Origin: Diphasiastrum complanatum
Taxonomy: Eukaryota > Streptophyta > Lycopodiopsida > Lycopodiales > Lycopodiaceae
NCBI GenBank assembly: GCA_029204225.1
Contig: MU831828.1
Span: 1 to 64,000 of the forward strand
Direction: 5' to 3'
DNA length: 64,000 nt
Shown: positions 10,194-21,825 of the stretch, one piece after another
How positions within the stretch are numbered: position 1 is the first letter of the stretch
Layout of the letters: each line of letters opens with the position of its first letter
Position numbers and translations under genes: made by a program
Notes under the pieces: model-generated
What the model saw: the letters and a program-made list of their open reading frames with translations, nothing else
Told to the model about the DNA's origin: nothing
Database searches by the model: none

Positions 10194-11036
10194 ATGATGA
10201 AGAAAGACATGGGCTCCTATCAATTGTGGATCAGTATCAGAATGTCGCTGGTAAGATCCATGCTCTTTGCCACAGCTCTCATAGCCCTTCCTGTGGTTTA
10301 CATCCTCTCTCGTGCCCACCCACCTTGCAAACAGCTGGCCTTAACAGATCCATCCTCTCCGGCCTTTAATGAAACCTCTTTTGATCCCCAGGCTTCTTTA
10401 TTCATCAGCCAAGGCAGGCCCAATAACAGCAATATTCAGCTAAGATACAACTTCAAGTCTTATGAAGAGTATGTTCAGCTTCAGCTGAAGAAGACTACCA
10501 ATGCGAAGCTAAGGAAGATCTGGATGACAACCGAATGGCAGAAGAAAGTAGAGCTTTTTTCAGCTCAATTCGAAGGTTTCATGAGCCAGGGCGGGCTGAT
10601 TAAACCGGGCATGAAAGCTCTTTGCGTAGGAGCTCGTGTTGGGCAGGAGGTTTTGGCTCTGAGACAGCTTGGACTGAAGGATTCAATTGGAATTGATCTG
10701 GTCCCCTCACCGCCCCTAGTGGTGAAGGGAGACATCCATAAGCATCCATTCAAAAATAACACTTTCGATTTTGAGTTTTCAAATGTCTTTGATCATGCTT
10801 TATTCCCTTCTTTGTTTATGTCTGAGATAGAGCGCACCTTGAAGCCTGGTGGGGTGGCTGTCATCCATGTATCTGTCAAAAGACGAGCTGACAAGTATTC
10901 AGCAAATGATCTGCGCAGTCTGGATGCTTTTCTATCCCTTTTAAAGCAATCAGACGTTCTGCATGTAAAAGAGATCGATTTACTGGGATTGGATACAGAA
11001 GTAGCCATCAGAAAACGCTACGCACAAGAAAATTAA
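10194..11036 (+). CDS. Membrane-anchored SAM-dependent methyltransferase-like protein
   Basis: An intact 280-residue frame without introns. The ATG at 10194 is chosen because the N-terminus then has a short basic head and one hydrophobic segment (about residues 20-37, SMLFATALIALPVVYIL), as expected for a type II membrane protein of the secretory pathway. The methyltransferase fold follows: motif I ALCVGARVGQEV at about 142-153, an acidic post-I motif IGIDLVP at about 165, EFSNVFDHAL at about 192, and a motif III-like LKPGGVAVIHV at about 217. This layout matches a plant family annotated as type-11 methyltransferases of unknown substrate. It is the only undamaged-looking gene here and stands alone between retroelement blocks. 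The family assignment is good; substrate and location are inferred. Confidence 0.85.
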   Translation: MMKKDMGSYQLWISIRMSLVRSMLFATALIALPVVYILSRAHPPCKQLALTDPSSPAFNETSFDPQASLFISQGRPNNSNIQLRYNFKSYEEYVQLQLKKTTNAKLRKIWMTTEWQKKVELFSAQFEGFMSQGGLIKPGMKALCVGARVGQEVLALRQLGLKDSIGIDLVPSPPLVVKGDIHKHPFKNNTFDFEFSNVFDHALFPSLFMSEIERTLKPGGVAVIHVSVKRRADKYSANDLRSLDAFLSLLKQSDVLHVKEIDLLGLDTEVAIRKRYAQEN

Positions 11037-12375
11037 GCATGAATGACTGAAGGAATTTACTGAGGTATGGCGTAGCAAGCTACTAAGATCAGCTGCGCAT
11101 ACAACCTTGCCAGAGCGAAAGACGGCAGCATGTATAAGCATCCCTCAGCTTAGATTTGAGGAATACAAATTGAAGTTTTTGGGAGCAGCCTGGATTTGGC
11201 TTGAATTGGGGGAGTTGAGATCTGGCAGGGAATCTGGAGAAAAAATTTGCAAGGATATCTTGGTTGTCTCGACATAAAGGGAGACCATACAGGGCGCAAT
11301 TTGAAGCTAAATAGACTGCCCTCAATTTCACCTCAGAGCATTCAAAAGAATTCCCAATTTCTTGCTGATCAGGTTTTCTTGAACGCCATTATAAATGGGT
11401 ATTTTCTGTGCTGAATGGACTAGAAAGTATGGCATAATTCATTTGAATTTTTGGGTTCTATTATAGAACAAAACTGCAGGAGGATCTTCTCATCGGTAGA
11501 GCTACTTGCAGAAAATCAAATTCCTCACTTTCCACCTTAAAAGCTGGAATCTTTAGGTGCGCAATTCAATTTGCAGGAATACCTTCAGTAAAATCAGACA
11601 CATATTGTATAATCCAAGTCTTTTCATGATTGACAGGAACTGTCAGAAAAGGGTGTTCGTCTTTTATTGCAATCTATCTTCTGTCTCTACCTATAATTAT
11701 GGAACTAGCAACCAAACTTTGCCAGGATTTTCAAGGCTCCTATGATGGTGTAAGCAATCTGAAATCTTATGCTCTTGGTATAAAAGTATATTCAACGAAT
11801 TAATATCTTAAGGTGATCTCTATAGAGATGTTAATCAATGGCTTTCTTGTGTGATGATGGGTCTCAGAATTGTTCTATCAATGCTTTCAAACCCTTCTTT
11901 GCCACATAATTTGGTTGATTTTCCTTTCAACACTAGCCTCAATAATTATTTCATAGGCATATAACACTTTGTGCCTAGCTTCGTTAATATAGCATGAACT
12001 CGTCCAATAAGCATTCTCATAAGTTATAACATGTACATGTTGGAGCAAATTTTCTTATTGCTCACCAATAGCATTGCTAGTGTCATTAGAATAGTATGGC
12101 ACTTTTATGATCTTCAAGGATTATAATAGTTGATTTATAGTTGGGGAGACTACTTAGGGCGTCAACCAAGCATGTTTTAGGCTTGCTCAAAATGAAACCA
12201 CTTAGGGCCAAAGGCCAAGTAATCATTAGGGCCCATTACTATCGTGATCCCACTAGATAAGATTTGATGGATAAGTGCCATGTGTGTACCATCAACTACG
12301 CTTTTTAACAAGAGACTTGTACATAGCGGCTGCTTGACCAACAACACGCCACATGGGAATTTGGTGGTGGGTGTA
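11037..12375. other. 3' flank of the methyltransferase gene, no gene seen
   Basis: An A/T-rich sequence with no supported coding region and no clear AATAAA close to the stop codon. The last five bases (GTGTA, 12371-12375) are the target duplication of the next LARD insertion. Confidence 0.6.
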
Positions 12376-13598
12376 TGTAGCGCAGGCATCCCAAAGGGAG
12401 CCGAGAACCACGACTTAGCTTCCCAGCCTTCAACTCTTGCCATCCAAACCCACTTGACATACAAGCAGCCAACTCGCCAACAACGATCAGACTTAACCAA
12501 CATGAAGTTCCGAAAACCAAAATTGAGATCCAACCTGGCGCCATGCCAGATCGGGGGTCCCGACGTGGGTGACTTCCCTCCAAGCAAGCCGCCCGACATA
12601 CATCAAACTTAACCAACTCGAAGCTTCGTTACAAACGAGTAACATCCATTCCAAGCAAGCGGTCTGACTTACATCAGACTTAACCAACTGAAAGCTTCGT
12701 CACGAGCGCTGGAAGCCAACCTGGCGCCATGCCAGACTGGACAGCCATAAACAGGTAACATCCACCCAAGCAAGCCATCCAACTCAGCCGACAGGTTAGA
12801 GCCCGTTCCCCAAGAGCTTAGCCCATTCACGTTCATGCAAGGAACACTCAGAACCACAAGCCGCGACAGATATGGAAACAACCAGTTCTTGGACCAAATG
12901 ATCCCGACAGCATACCGCTGGCGCCACGGACCGAATGGTCCCGACGGCATACCGCTGGCGTCCCGGGATACGACCCTCAGCTATGTGCCAAGTTAAAAAT
13001 TTTGAAAGCGGCCTTACAACTGGCGCTTTTACCGAACACTGAAACCCAGAAGGTAATCAGAGTCAGTTTGAGGAAAATCCCACTTTATTGACAAATTTGA
13101 GAAGGTTACATTTCAAGTGTGTGACCGACCCTAGTCTCCGGGGCGCTAGCATGCCAAGGCGAGAGCCATGACAACATTCCAGCAAGGGAGGTTGAGACTT
13201 GATTGGAGCTCGCCCTGAGTCGCAACCCGCACTCCCCTATAGTATTGGTGTGATTCGGCACCCCCCCCCCTCATACCAAGCACTCTACCCAAGTTGGTAA
13301 AGCACGTTTTTCTCTCTCTAGGATTTTCTCTTTCTAGAAAGTCATTTTCTCTCTCTAGATTTTATTGATCCCCAGGCTTCCTTTAATCATGCCTAGATCG
13401 TGTGAGGTGATTGCACATCGATCTGAGCTCTCTGGACTTCGCTAGAACCGAGCAAAGATTTTCAGCCATAGGAACTTGGCGCCGGCTGGATTCTGGTCAC
13501 AGTGGCGCCGGAAGCGGCGCCGGGAACAGCAGGGGCGCTGCTGGCGCCGGGGACATAGCTGGAGCCGATGGCGCCGGAAGTAAAGCTTGTAAAGGTAG
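12376..13598 (-). repeat. 3' LTR-A of LARD copy 2 (most of it)
   Basis: It starts TGTAGCGCAGG (complement of the LTR 3' end) and stops at GGTAG where copy 3 inserted. The last ten bases (CTTTACAATA) are at 19227-19236. The terminal ACAATA departs from the usual ACAACA, a point change at the LTR edge. Confidence 0.9.
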
Positions 13599-14789
13599 TG
13601 TAGCGCAGGCATCCCAAAGGGAGCCGGGACCCACGACTTAGCTTCCCAGCCTTCAACTATTGCCATCCAAACCCACTTGACATACAAGCAGCCAACTCGT
13701 CAACAACGATCAGACTTAACCAACTTGAAGTTCCGCAAACCAACATTGAGATCCAACCTGGCGCCATGCCAGATCGGGGGTCCCGACGTGGGTGACTTCC
13801 CTCCAAGCAAGCCGCCAGACATACATCAAACTTAACCAACTCGAAGCTTCGTTACAAACGAGTAACATCCATTCCAAGCAAGCGGTCTGACTTACATCAG
13901 ACTTAACCAACTGAAAGCTTCGTCACGAGCGCTGGAAGCCAACCTGGCGCCACGCCAGACTGGACAGCCATAAACAGGTAACATCCACCCAAGCAAGCCA
14001 TCCAACTCAGCCGACAGGTTAGAGCCCGTTCCCCAAGAGCTTAACCCATTCACGTTCATGCAAGGAACACTCAGAACCACAAGCCGCGACAGATATGGAA
14101 ACAACCAGTTCCTGGACCAAATGGTCCTGACAGCATACCGCTGGCGCCACGGACCGAATGGTCCCGACGGCATACCGCTGGCGTCCCGAGATACGACCCT
14201 CAGCTATCTGCCAAGTTAAAAATTTTGAAAGCGGCCTTACAACTGGCGCTTTTACCGAACACTGAAACCCAGAAGGTAATCAGAGTCAGTTTGAGGAAAA
14301 TCCCACTTTATTGATAAATCTGAGAAGGTTACATTTCAAGTGTGTGACCGACCCTAGTCTCCGGGGCGCTAGCATGCCAAGGCGAGAGCCATGACAACAT
14401 TCCAGCAAGGGAGGCTGAGACTTGGTTGGAGCTCGCCCTGAGTCGCAACCCGCACTCCCCTATAGTATTGGTGTGATTCGGCACCCCCCCTCATACCAAG
14501 CACTCTACCCAAGCTGGTAAAGCACGTTTTTCTCTCTCTAGGATTTTCTCTTTCTAGAAAGTCATTTTCTCTCTCTAGATTTTATTGATCCCCAGGCTTC
14601 CTTTAATCATGCCTAGATCGTGTGAGGTGATTGCACATCGATCTGAGCTCTCTGGACTTCGCTAGAACCGATCAAAGATTTTCAGCCATAGGAACTTGGC
14701 GCCGGCTGGATTCTGGTCACAGTGGCGCCGGGAGCGGCGCCGGCGCCGTTGGCGCCGGAAGTAAAGCTTGTAAAGGTAGCTTTACAACA
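13599..14789 (-). repeat. 3' LTR-A of LARD copy 3
   Basis: A 1191-bp LTR-A, the shortest full copy here, because its GGCGCC block (about 14697-14758) has fewer units. It is followed by the PPT complement TCCTCCCCACCTTTATA. Confidence 0.92.
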
Positions 14790-16501
14790 TCCTCCCCACC
14801 TTTATAAAATCTGATGTCCTCATCAGATGTCAGATTAAAGTAAAGGTGTCTCCCAATTAAAATAACTATACATTTAAGCTACTTGGCACAGTACTCAATT
14901 TACTGGCCACTTTTTATTAACATTGAAGCTGGCACACCACAAGTCGGAGGCTCAGCTCTTTGTACTGAAAAATTACATAACTTGAAAATATATCTTTGTC
15001 TGGGAAAAGCGTAGATTTGATATCGCTTTCGTAAAACCCGAGAACCTTATTAACTGGTGACAGAGGCCTTTCTTTGAAATGTTCGCCCCTGTCGCTTCTG
15101 ACTTTCGACTTTGGAACTCCTTTGAGCTCCTGATTTGTCCTTGATGCACTTTGTGTTGAGCTCCCTGAGCTCCAGATTTGTTCAGTTCCGCACAAGTATC
15201 AAGGCTCCCTGAGCCGAAGGATTTATCGTTTGATTGCACACTTTATGGTCCACTTCGTGCCTTGTTGCTTCTGCACCTTGATTTCTCTCTTTGTCCCAGC
15301 CTGATCTTGATACTTTTCCATCTTGGCTCTTTAAGGTAGGCAAAGATTGAGTACTCCGCAATGCACCTCTCACTTAGCTTGAAGTAGCTCTTTGAAACAG
15401 CCCAAACGTAACCATTGACCTCGTGGAAAGCCAAAGGGTCGCACCAGTTTGATCCGCATCCGAACTATCTCTTCGCGTTTGTTTGAAGCACCATGTCCGT
15501 CGCGCAAAACTTGACTTTCACAATTCCATCACTGGTCAGTTGCCTCACAGTCAAAACAAGAAGTGTACATCGAGCTTGGCTTCAAGTAGCTCTCTTTGAA
15601 TCAGACACATGCACCCAGAGTTTGCACTAGTCCGATCTCAACGCGAACTGTCCCTTAGCGTTCGTTCGAAATACCAAGTCTCTCATGCAAGACTCAACTT
15701 TCTCAGTTCCTTCATTGATCAGCTGCCTTACACGTAACACAAGCCAGCGTACTCATATGTTTCCTCATCATTGCTGGTCCAGAGAAAGCCTATAACAAAC
15801 TTTCCTTTCCACAACAAAAACTTGTCAACTTATTAGGTCCAAAGTTCGCCAGTCTCCTCGTGTGAGTATGGCTAGGTCACCTTGAATTTGCCCCCATTTT
15901 GATCAACTTTAATTCAAAATTTGCCCCAAGAGAGAGGTGTGTGTGATAGTTCCCCTCCACTTAATAAATCAGCTGATCGGACTTTAGAGTAGAGTTCTTC
16001 GGACAAAAAGCCTTTCCAACACTTTGCTTCCCATCTGCTAGGATTATGGCTCGATCCAACTTGTTGCCAATCTCTGAAGAGGATCCTAGTCTTTTCCCCT
16101 TTGAGGAAAAACCCAACTGATACTGGATATCACCCATGCTCAGTGAGTTTCAGTTCCGAAGGTGGCCGTCCCAAAATGAAGACCAACTGCTCCATAGAAG
16201 ATCTCCCCTGAAATTGCCCTTTCCAACTTTTGACTTCCTGCTTGCGTCTGGTGGGCGTTGTCGCAAATGAAACTAACCCAAGAAATAGGCTAGCCATCCA
16301 TCCTTTGCAAACATTGAGTCGTTTCGTTGTCGTTCACGTGTGAGTACTTGAACTGCAAATCCGCCCCACAGATTCTGTAGTCCTCTTTGTTTGATGGTAT
16401 CAGCCTTCAAAAGAAAAGGTTCCTTCTCGAGCCATCAGCTCCTTGTATCACAAGCAATCATGCAAACCAGGAAAAGCACGAGTACTAAGACTCACCACGA
16501 A

Positions 16502-16958
16502 TTTTTTTTTTTTTTGCAAGCCTCCATAGACGTTGCAGGGAAAACCCATGCACCAGAGTTATTACCGTCGGGCCGCAATTTGCTTCCTTTCGGATTTTCC
16601 TCCCGCGTTCGACCGCGGCCGCCCCCAACAGGCGAGGTGGTAGGCACCAACACCGCGTAGGTGCAGGCCGTGTGGGGGTCTCACCCACTAAACCCAAGCT
16701 GGAGGCTGGACCGCCGCACTAGGGTGTGCAACAAATGGCATAGTGCGACAAGGCAAGTGCCCAACACTCACGGTGCATTGGCATGCTATGGGGAAAGGGT
16801 CCCCCCAAAGAGCCTGATTACTCAGAGCCCAGCGGCTGCCCAGGGGCGACAGTCGCGACCTCCCCAGGTTACCCCGGTTCAGTCCGTGATGCAGAACAGA
16901 GGGGCCCCCTCTGACTGCCAAAAAGTGCGACCATAGTCGCACGCGCCAATCCCGCCTC
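16502..16958 (-). mobile_element. SINE-like poly(A) retroposon inside LARD copy 3
   Basis: This stretch breaks the sequence CACGAA-TACATACAAG that is continuous in the other LARD copies. Read on the minus strand it is about 457 bp and ends in a run of 14 A (the T run at 16502-16515). CGAA occurs on both sides (16498-16501 and 16959-16962), a possible short target duplication. A GGTCGAACGCGGG on the minus strand resembles a tRNA-type B box, and GTTTAGTGGGTGAGACCC is weakly like an A box. A tRNA-derived SINE fits best; a truncated LINE or retrocopied transcript is possible. Confidence 0.65.
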
Positions 16959-17099
16959 CGAATACATACAAGTAAGACACTCAGGCAGGTTTACTAACAA
17001 GTAACAAAGACAAGGTCCCCCTTTGAGATGGTCCTGCCAACGGACCTTTGCCTGGCCGCGCCCATACAAATCGATCACAGAATCAGCCCACATAGGACA

Positions 17100-17976
17100 C
17101 CCCTCCAACCATCCGTGCTTTCACCATTAAGCAGCACATTGCCTCAATCACGCCCCACCACTTTTTGGTCGATAGCCCTTATAGCTAAACGATCGGCAGC
17201 TATCCTTGAATATACCACCCCCGTGGACGCACCCGTGCTTTCACCGTCAGGCAGCACATTGCCTCAGTAACGCCCCCACCAAATCTAGTCGATAGCCCTT
17301 ATAGCTAAACGATCGGCAGCGTACCCCCCAATCGTGGACGCACCCGTGCTTTCACCGTTAGGCAGCACATTGCCTCAGTAACGCCCCCACAAAATTTGGT
17401 CGATAGCCCTTATAGCTAAATGAATGGCAGCTATCCTTGAATATACCACCCCCGTGGACGCACCCGTGCTTTCACCGTTAGGCAGCACATTGCCTCAGTA
17501 ACGCCCCCACCAAATTTAGTTGATAGCCCTTATAGCTAAACTATCGGCAGCATACCACTTAAATCGTGGACGCACCCGTGCTTTCACCGTTAGGCAGCAC
17601 ATTGCCTCAGTAACGCCCCCACCAAATTTGGTCGATAGCCCTTATAGCTAAACGAACGGTGGTCATCGTGAATATGTCACCCCGCACCCCACAAGGCACA
17701 GACCGTGCTTACACCATCCTAATGGCAGCACATTGCCTCATCTGTCCTACGTGCAGACGGCGCCAGGCCCGAACCGCAGAAACTGACCGTGCTTACACCT
17801 CAAGGGCAGCACTTTGACTCATCAAGCCCCCGTCCTGCCAACCACCCCGACCGTGGACGCACCCGTGCTTACACTGTGGGCAGCACCTTGCACAACAGTT
17901 GTCTTGATGAACCCCAAATCGTGGCCATTTTCGTGAGATCCGCATAGCTGACCGGCCAGTCGGCTCTGATACCACA
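17100..17976 (-). promoter_or_regulatory. Expanded hairpin-repeat leader of LARD copy 3
   Basis: This leader has extra tandem units compared with its sisters. CCGTGCTTTCACC begins near 17113, 17233, 17344, 17464 and 17576, so spacings alternate at about 120 and 111 bp, suggesting growth as a 231-bp dimer. Three older modules follow near 17703, 17787 and 17852. Each unit contains CCGTGCTTTCACC-GTTA-GGCAGCAC, the foldable motif of the family leader. The primer-site complement ends the segment (about 17959-17974). Confidence 0.88.
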
Positions 17977-19221
17977 TGTAGCGCAGGCATCCCAAAGGGA
18001 GCCGGGACCCACGACTTAGCTTCCCAGCCTTCAACTATTGCCATCCAAACCCACTTGACATACAAGCAGCCAACTCGCCAACAACGATCAGACTTAACCA
18101 ACTTGAAGTTCCGCAAACCAACATTGAGATCCAACCTGGCGCCATGCCAGATCGGGGGTCCCGACGTGGGTGACTTCCCTCCAAGCAAGCCGCCCGACAT
18201 ACATCAAACTTAACCAACTCGAAGCTTCGTTACAAACGAGTAACATCCATTCCAAGCAAGCGGTCTGACTTACATCAGACTTAACCAACTGAAAGCTTCG
18301 TCACGAGCGCTGGAAGCCAACCTGGCGCCACGCCAGACTGGACAGCCATAAACAGGTAACATCCACCCAAGCAAGCCATCCAACTCAGCCGACAGGTTAG
18401 AGCCCGTTCCCCAAGAGCTTAACCCATTCACGTTCATGCAAGGAACACTCAGAACCACAAGTCGCGACAGATAAGGAAACAACCAGTTCCTGGACCAAAT
18501 GGTCCTGACAGCATACCGCTGGCGCCACGGACCGAATGGTCCCGACGGCATACCGCTGGCGTCCCGAGATACGACCCTCAGCTATCTGCCAAGTTAAAAA
18601 TTTTGAAAGCGGCCTTACAACTGGCGCTTTTACCGAACACTGAAACCCAGAAGGTAATCAGAGTCAGTTTGAGGAAAATCCCACTTTATTGATAAATCTG
18701 AGAAGGTTACATTTCAAGTGTGTGACCGACCCTAGTCTCCGGGGCGCTAGCATGCCAAGGCGAGAGCCATGACAACATTCCAGCAAGGGAGGCTGAGACT
18801 TGGTTGGAGCTCGCCCTGAGTCGCAACCCGCACTCCCCTATAGTATTGGTGTGATTAGGCACCCCCCCTCATACCAAGCACTCTACCCAAGCTGGTAAAG
18901 CACGTTTTTCTCTCTCTAGGATTTTCTCTTTCTAGAAAGTCATTTTCTCTCTCTAGATTTTATTGATCCCCAGGCTTCCTTTAATCATGCCTAGATCGTG
19001 TGAGGTGATTGCACATCGATCTGAGCTCTCTGGACTTCGCTAGAACCGATCAAAGATTTTCAGCCATAGGAACTTGGCGCCGGCTGGATTCTGGTCACAG
19101 TGGCGCCGGGAGCGGCGCCAGCGCCGTTGGCGCCGGGAGCAGCAGGGGCGCTGCTGGCGCCGGGGACATAGCTGGCGCCGATGGCGCCGGAAGTAAAGCT
19201 TGTAAAGGTAGCTTTACAACA
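17977..19221 (-). repeat. 5' LTR-A of LARD copy 3
   Basis: A 1245-bp LTR-A running from TGTAGCGCAGG to CTTTACAACA, adjacent to the primer-site complement on its left. Confidence 0.92.
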
Positions 19222-19236
19222 TGTAGCTTTACAATA

Positions 19237-21825
19237 TCCACCCCACCTTTATAAAATCTGATGTCCTCATCAGATGTCAGATTAAAGTAAAGGTGTCTCC
19301 CAATTAAAATAACTATACATTTAAGCTACTTGGCACAGTCCTCAATTTACTGGCCACTTTTTATTGACATTGAAGCTGGCACACCACAAGTTGGAGGCTC
19401 AGCTCTTTGTACTGAAAAATTACATAACTTGAAAATATATCTTTGTTTGGGAAAAGCGTAGATTTGATATCGCTTTCGTAAAACCCGAGAACCTTATTAA
19501 CTGGTGACAGAGGCCTTTCTTTGAAATGTTTGCCCCTGTTGCTTCTGACTTTCGACTTTGGAACTCCTTTGAGCTCCTGATTTGTCCTTGATGCACTTTG
19601 TGTTGAGCTCCCTGAGCTCCAGATTTGTTCAGTTCCGCACAGGTATCAAGGCTCCCTGAGCCGAAGGATTAATCGTTTGATTGCCCACTTTATGGTCCAC
19701 TCCGTGCCTTGTTGCTTCTGCACTTTGATTTCTCTCCTTGGACAAGCCTGATCTTGATACTTTTCCATCTTGGCTCTTTAAGGTAGGCAAAGATTGAGTA
19801 CTTCGCAATGCACCTCTCACTTAGCTTGAAGTAGCTCTTTGAATCAGCCCAAATGTAACCATTGACCTCGTGGAAAGCCAAAGGGTCGCACCAGTTTGAT
19901 CCGCATCCGAACTATCTCTTCGCGTTTGTTTGAAGCACCATGTCCGTCACGCAAAATTTGACTTTCACAATTCCATCACTGGTTAGTTGCCTCACAGTCA
20001 AAACAAGAAGTGTACATCGAGCTTGGCTTCAAGTAGCTCTCTTTGAATCAGAAACATGCACCCAGAGTTTGCACTAATCCGATCTCAACGCAAATTGTCC
20101 CTTAGCGTCCGTTCGAAATACCAAGTCTCTCATGCAAGACTCAACTTTCACAGTTCCTTCATTGATCAGCTGCCTTACACGTAACACAAGCCAACGTACT
20201 CATATGTTTCCTCATCATTGCTGGTCCACAGAAAGCCTATAACAAACTTTCCTTTCCACAACAAAAACTTGTCAACTTATTAGGTCCAAAGTTCGCCAGT
20301 CTCCTCGTGTGAGTATGGCTAGGTCACCTTGAATTTGCCCCCATTTTGATCAACTTTCATCTAAAATTTGCCCCAAGAGAGAGGTGTGTGTGATAGTTCC
20401 CCTCCACTTAATAAATCAGCTGATCGGACTTAGAGTAGAGTTCTTCGGACAAAAAGCCTTTCCAACACTTTGCTTCCCATCTGCTAGGATTATGGCTCGA
20501 TCCAACTTGTTGCCAATCTCTGAAGAGGATCCTAGTCTTTTCCCCTTTGAGGAAAAACCCAACTGATACTGGATATCACCCATGCTCAGTGAGTTTCAGT
20601 TCCGAAGGTGGCCATCCCAAAATGAAGACCAACTGCTATAGAAGATCTCCCTTGAAATTACCCTTTCCAACTTTCGACTTCCTGCTTGCGTCTGTTGGGC
20701 GTTGTCGCAAATGAAACTAACCCAAGAAACAGGCTAGCCATCTATCCTTTGCAAACATTGAGTCATTTCGTTGTCGTTCACGTGCGAGTACTTGAACTGC
20801 AAATCCGCCGCACAGATTCTGGATATCGCCCATGCTCAGTGAGTTTCAGTTCCGAAGGTGGCCGTCCCAAAATGAAGACCAACTGCTCCATAGAAGATCT
20901 CCCCTGAAATGGCCCTTTCCAACTTTTGACTTCCTGCTTGCGTCTGGTGGGCGTTGTCGCAAATGAAACTAACCTAAGAAACAGGCTAGCCATCCATCCT
21001 TTGCAAACATTGAGTCGTTTCGTTGTCGTTCACGTGTGAGTACTTGAACTACAAATCCGCCCCACAGATTCTGTAGTCCTCTTTGTTTGATGGTATCAGC
21101 CTTCAAAAGAAAAGGTTCCTTCTCGAGCCATCAGCTCCTTGTATCACAAGCAATCATGCAAACCAGGCAAAGCACGAGTACTAAGACTCACCACGAATAC
21201 GTACAAGTAAGACACTCAGGCAGGTTTACTAACAAGTAACAAAGACAAGGTCCCCCTTTGAGATGGTCCTGCCAACGGACCTTTGCCTGGCCGCGCCCAT
21301 ACAAATCGATCACGGAATCAGCCCACATAGGACACCCCTCCAACTATCCGTGCTTTCACCATTAAGCAGCACATTGCCTCAGTCACGCCCCACCACTTTT
21401 TGGTCGATAGCCCTTATAGCTAAATGATCGGCAGCTATCCCGCACTGGCAGCTAACCACCCGTGCTTTACACCCGAATTTGAGCAGCATCTCTGTATCAA
21501 TGGTTAACCCGTACAGTTCGAATATGTCGCACCGCAACCCACAAGGCACAGACCGTGCTTTCACCTCCCTAGGTAGCACTTTGCCTCATCCGTCCTACGT
21601 GCAGACAACGCCAGGCCCGAACCGCGAGAACTGACCGTGCTTACACCTCAAGGACAGCACCTTGACTCATCAAGTCCCCCGTTCTGCCGACCACCCCGAC
21701 CGTGGACGCACCCGTGCTTACACTGTGGGCAGCACCTTGCACAACATTTGTCTTGATGAACCCCAAACCGTGGCCATTTCCGTGAGATCCGCATAGCTGA
21801 CCGGCCAGTCGGCTCTAATACCACA
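19237..21825 (-). other. Internal domain of LARD copy 2
   Basis: A 2589-bp non-coding core of standard arrangement: PPT complement and hairpin at the left (about 19237-19275), two 251-bp repeats (about 20575-21065), the ordinary leader with five modules (about 21340-21750), and the primer-site complement at the right. No gag or pol homology is seen. Confidence 0.85.

Larger units (their letters stand above)
13599..19221 (-). mobile_element. LARD family A, copy 3 (nested in copy 2)
   Basis: A complete minus-strand LARD with LTRs 13599-14789 and 17977-19221 and internal domain 14790-17976. The flanking target duplication is GGTAG (13594-13598) against TGTAG (19222-19226), one mismatch. At 3187 bp the internal domain is about 600 bp longer than usual, because the leader array is expanded and a poly(A) retroposon is inserted, although one 251-bp core repeat is missing. 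By eye the two LTRs are nearly identical apart from the GGCGCC block, which points to a recent insertion. Confidence 0.92.

Noticed and set aside
12493-14173. Recurrent open frames of 60-140 codons in the LTR-A copies
   Set aside because: They recur because the LTRs are near-identical. They overlap in several frames, include LTR ends and insertion joins, and have no domain or consistent ATG start.
17100-17800. Regularly spaced repeats resembling a CRISPR array
   Set aside because: The spacers are themselves near-identical, units are about 111-120 bp, and the array is the known leader of an LTR element in plant DNA.
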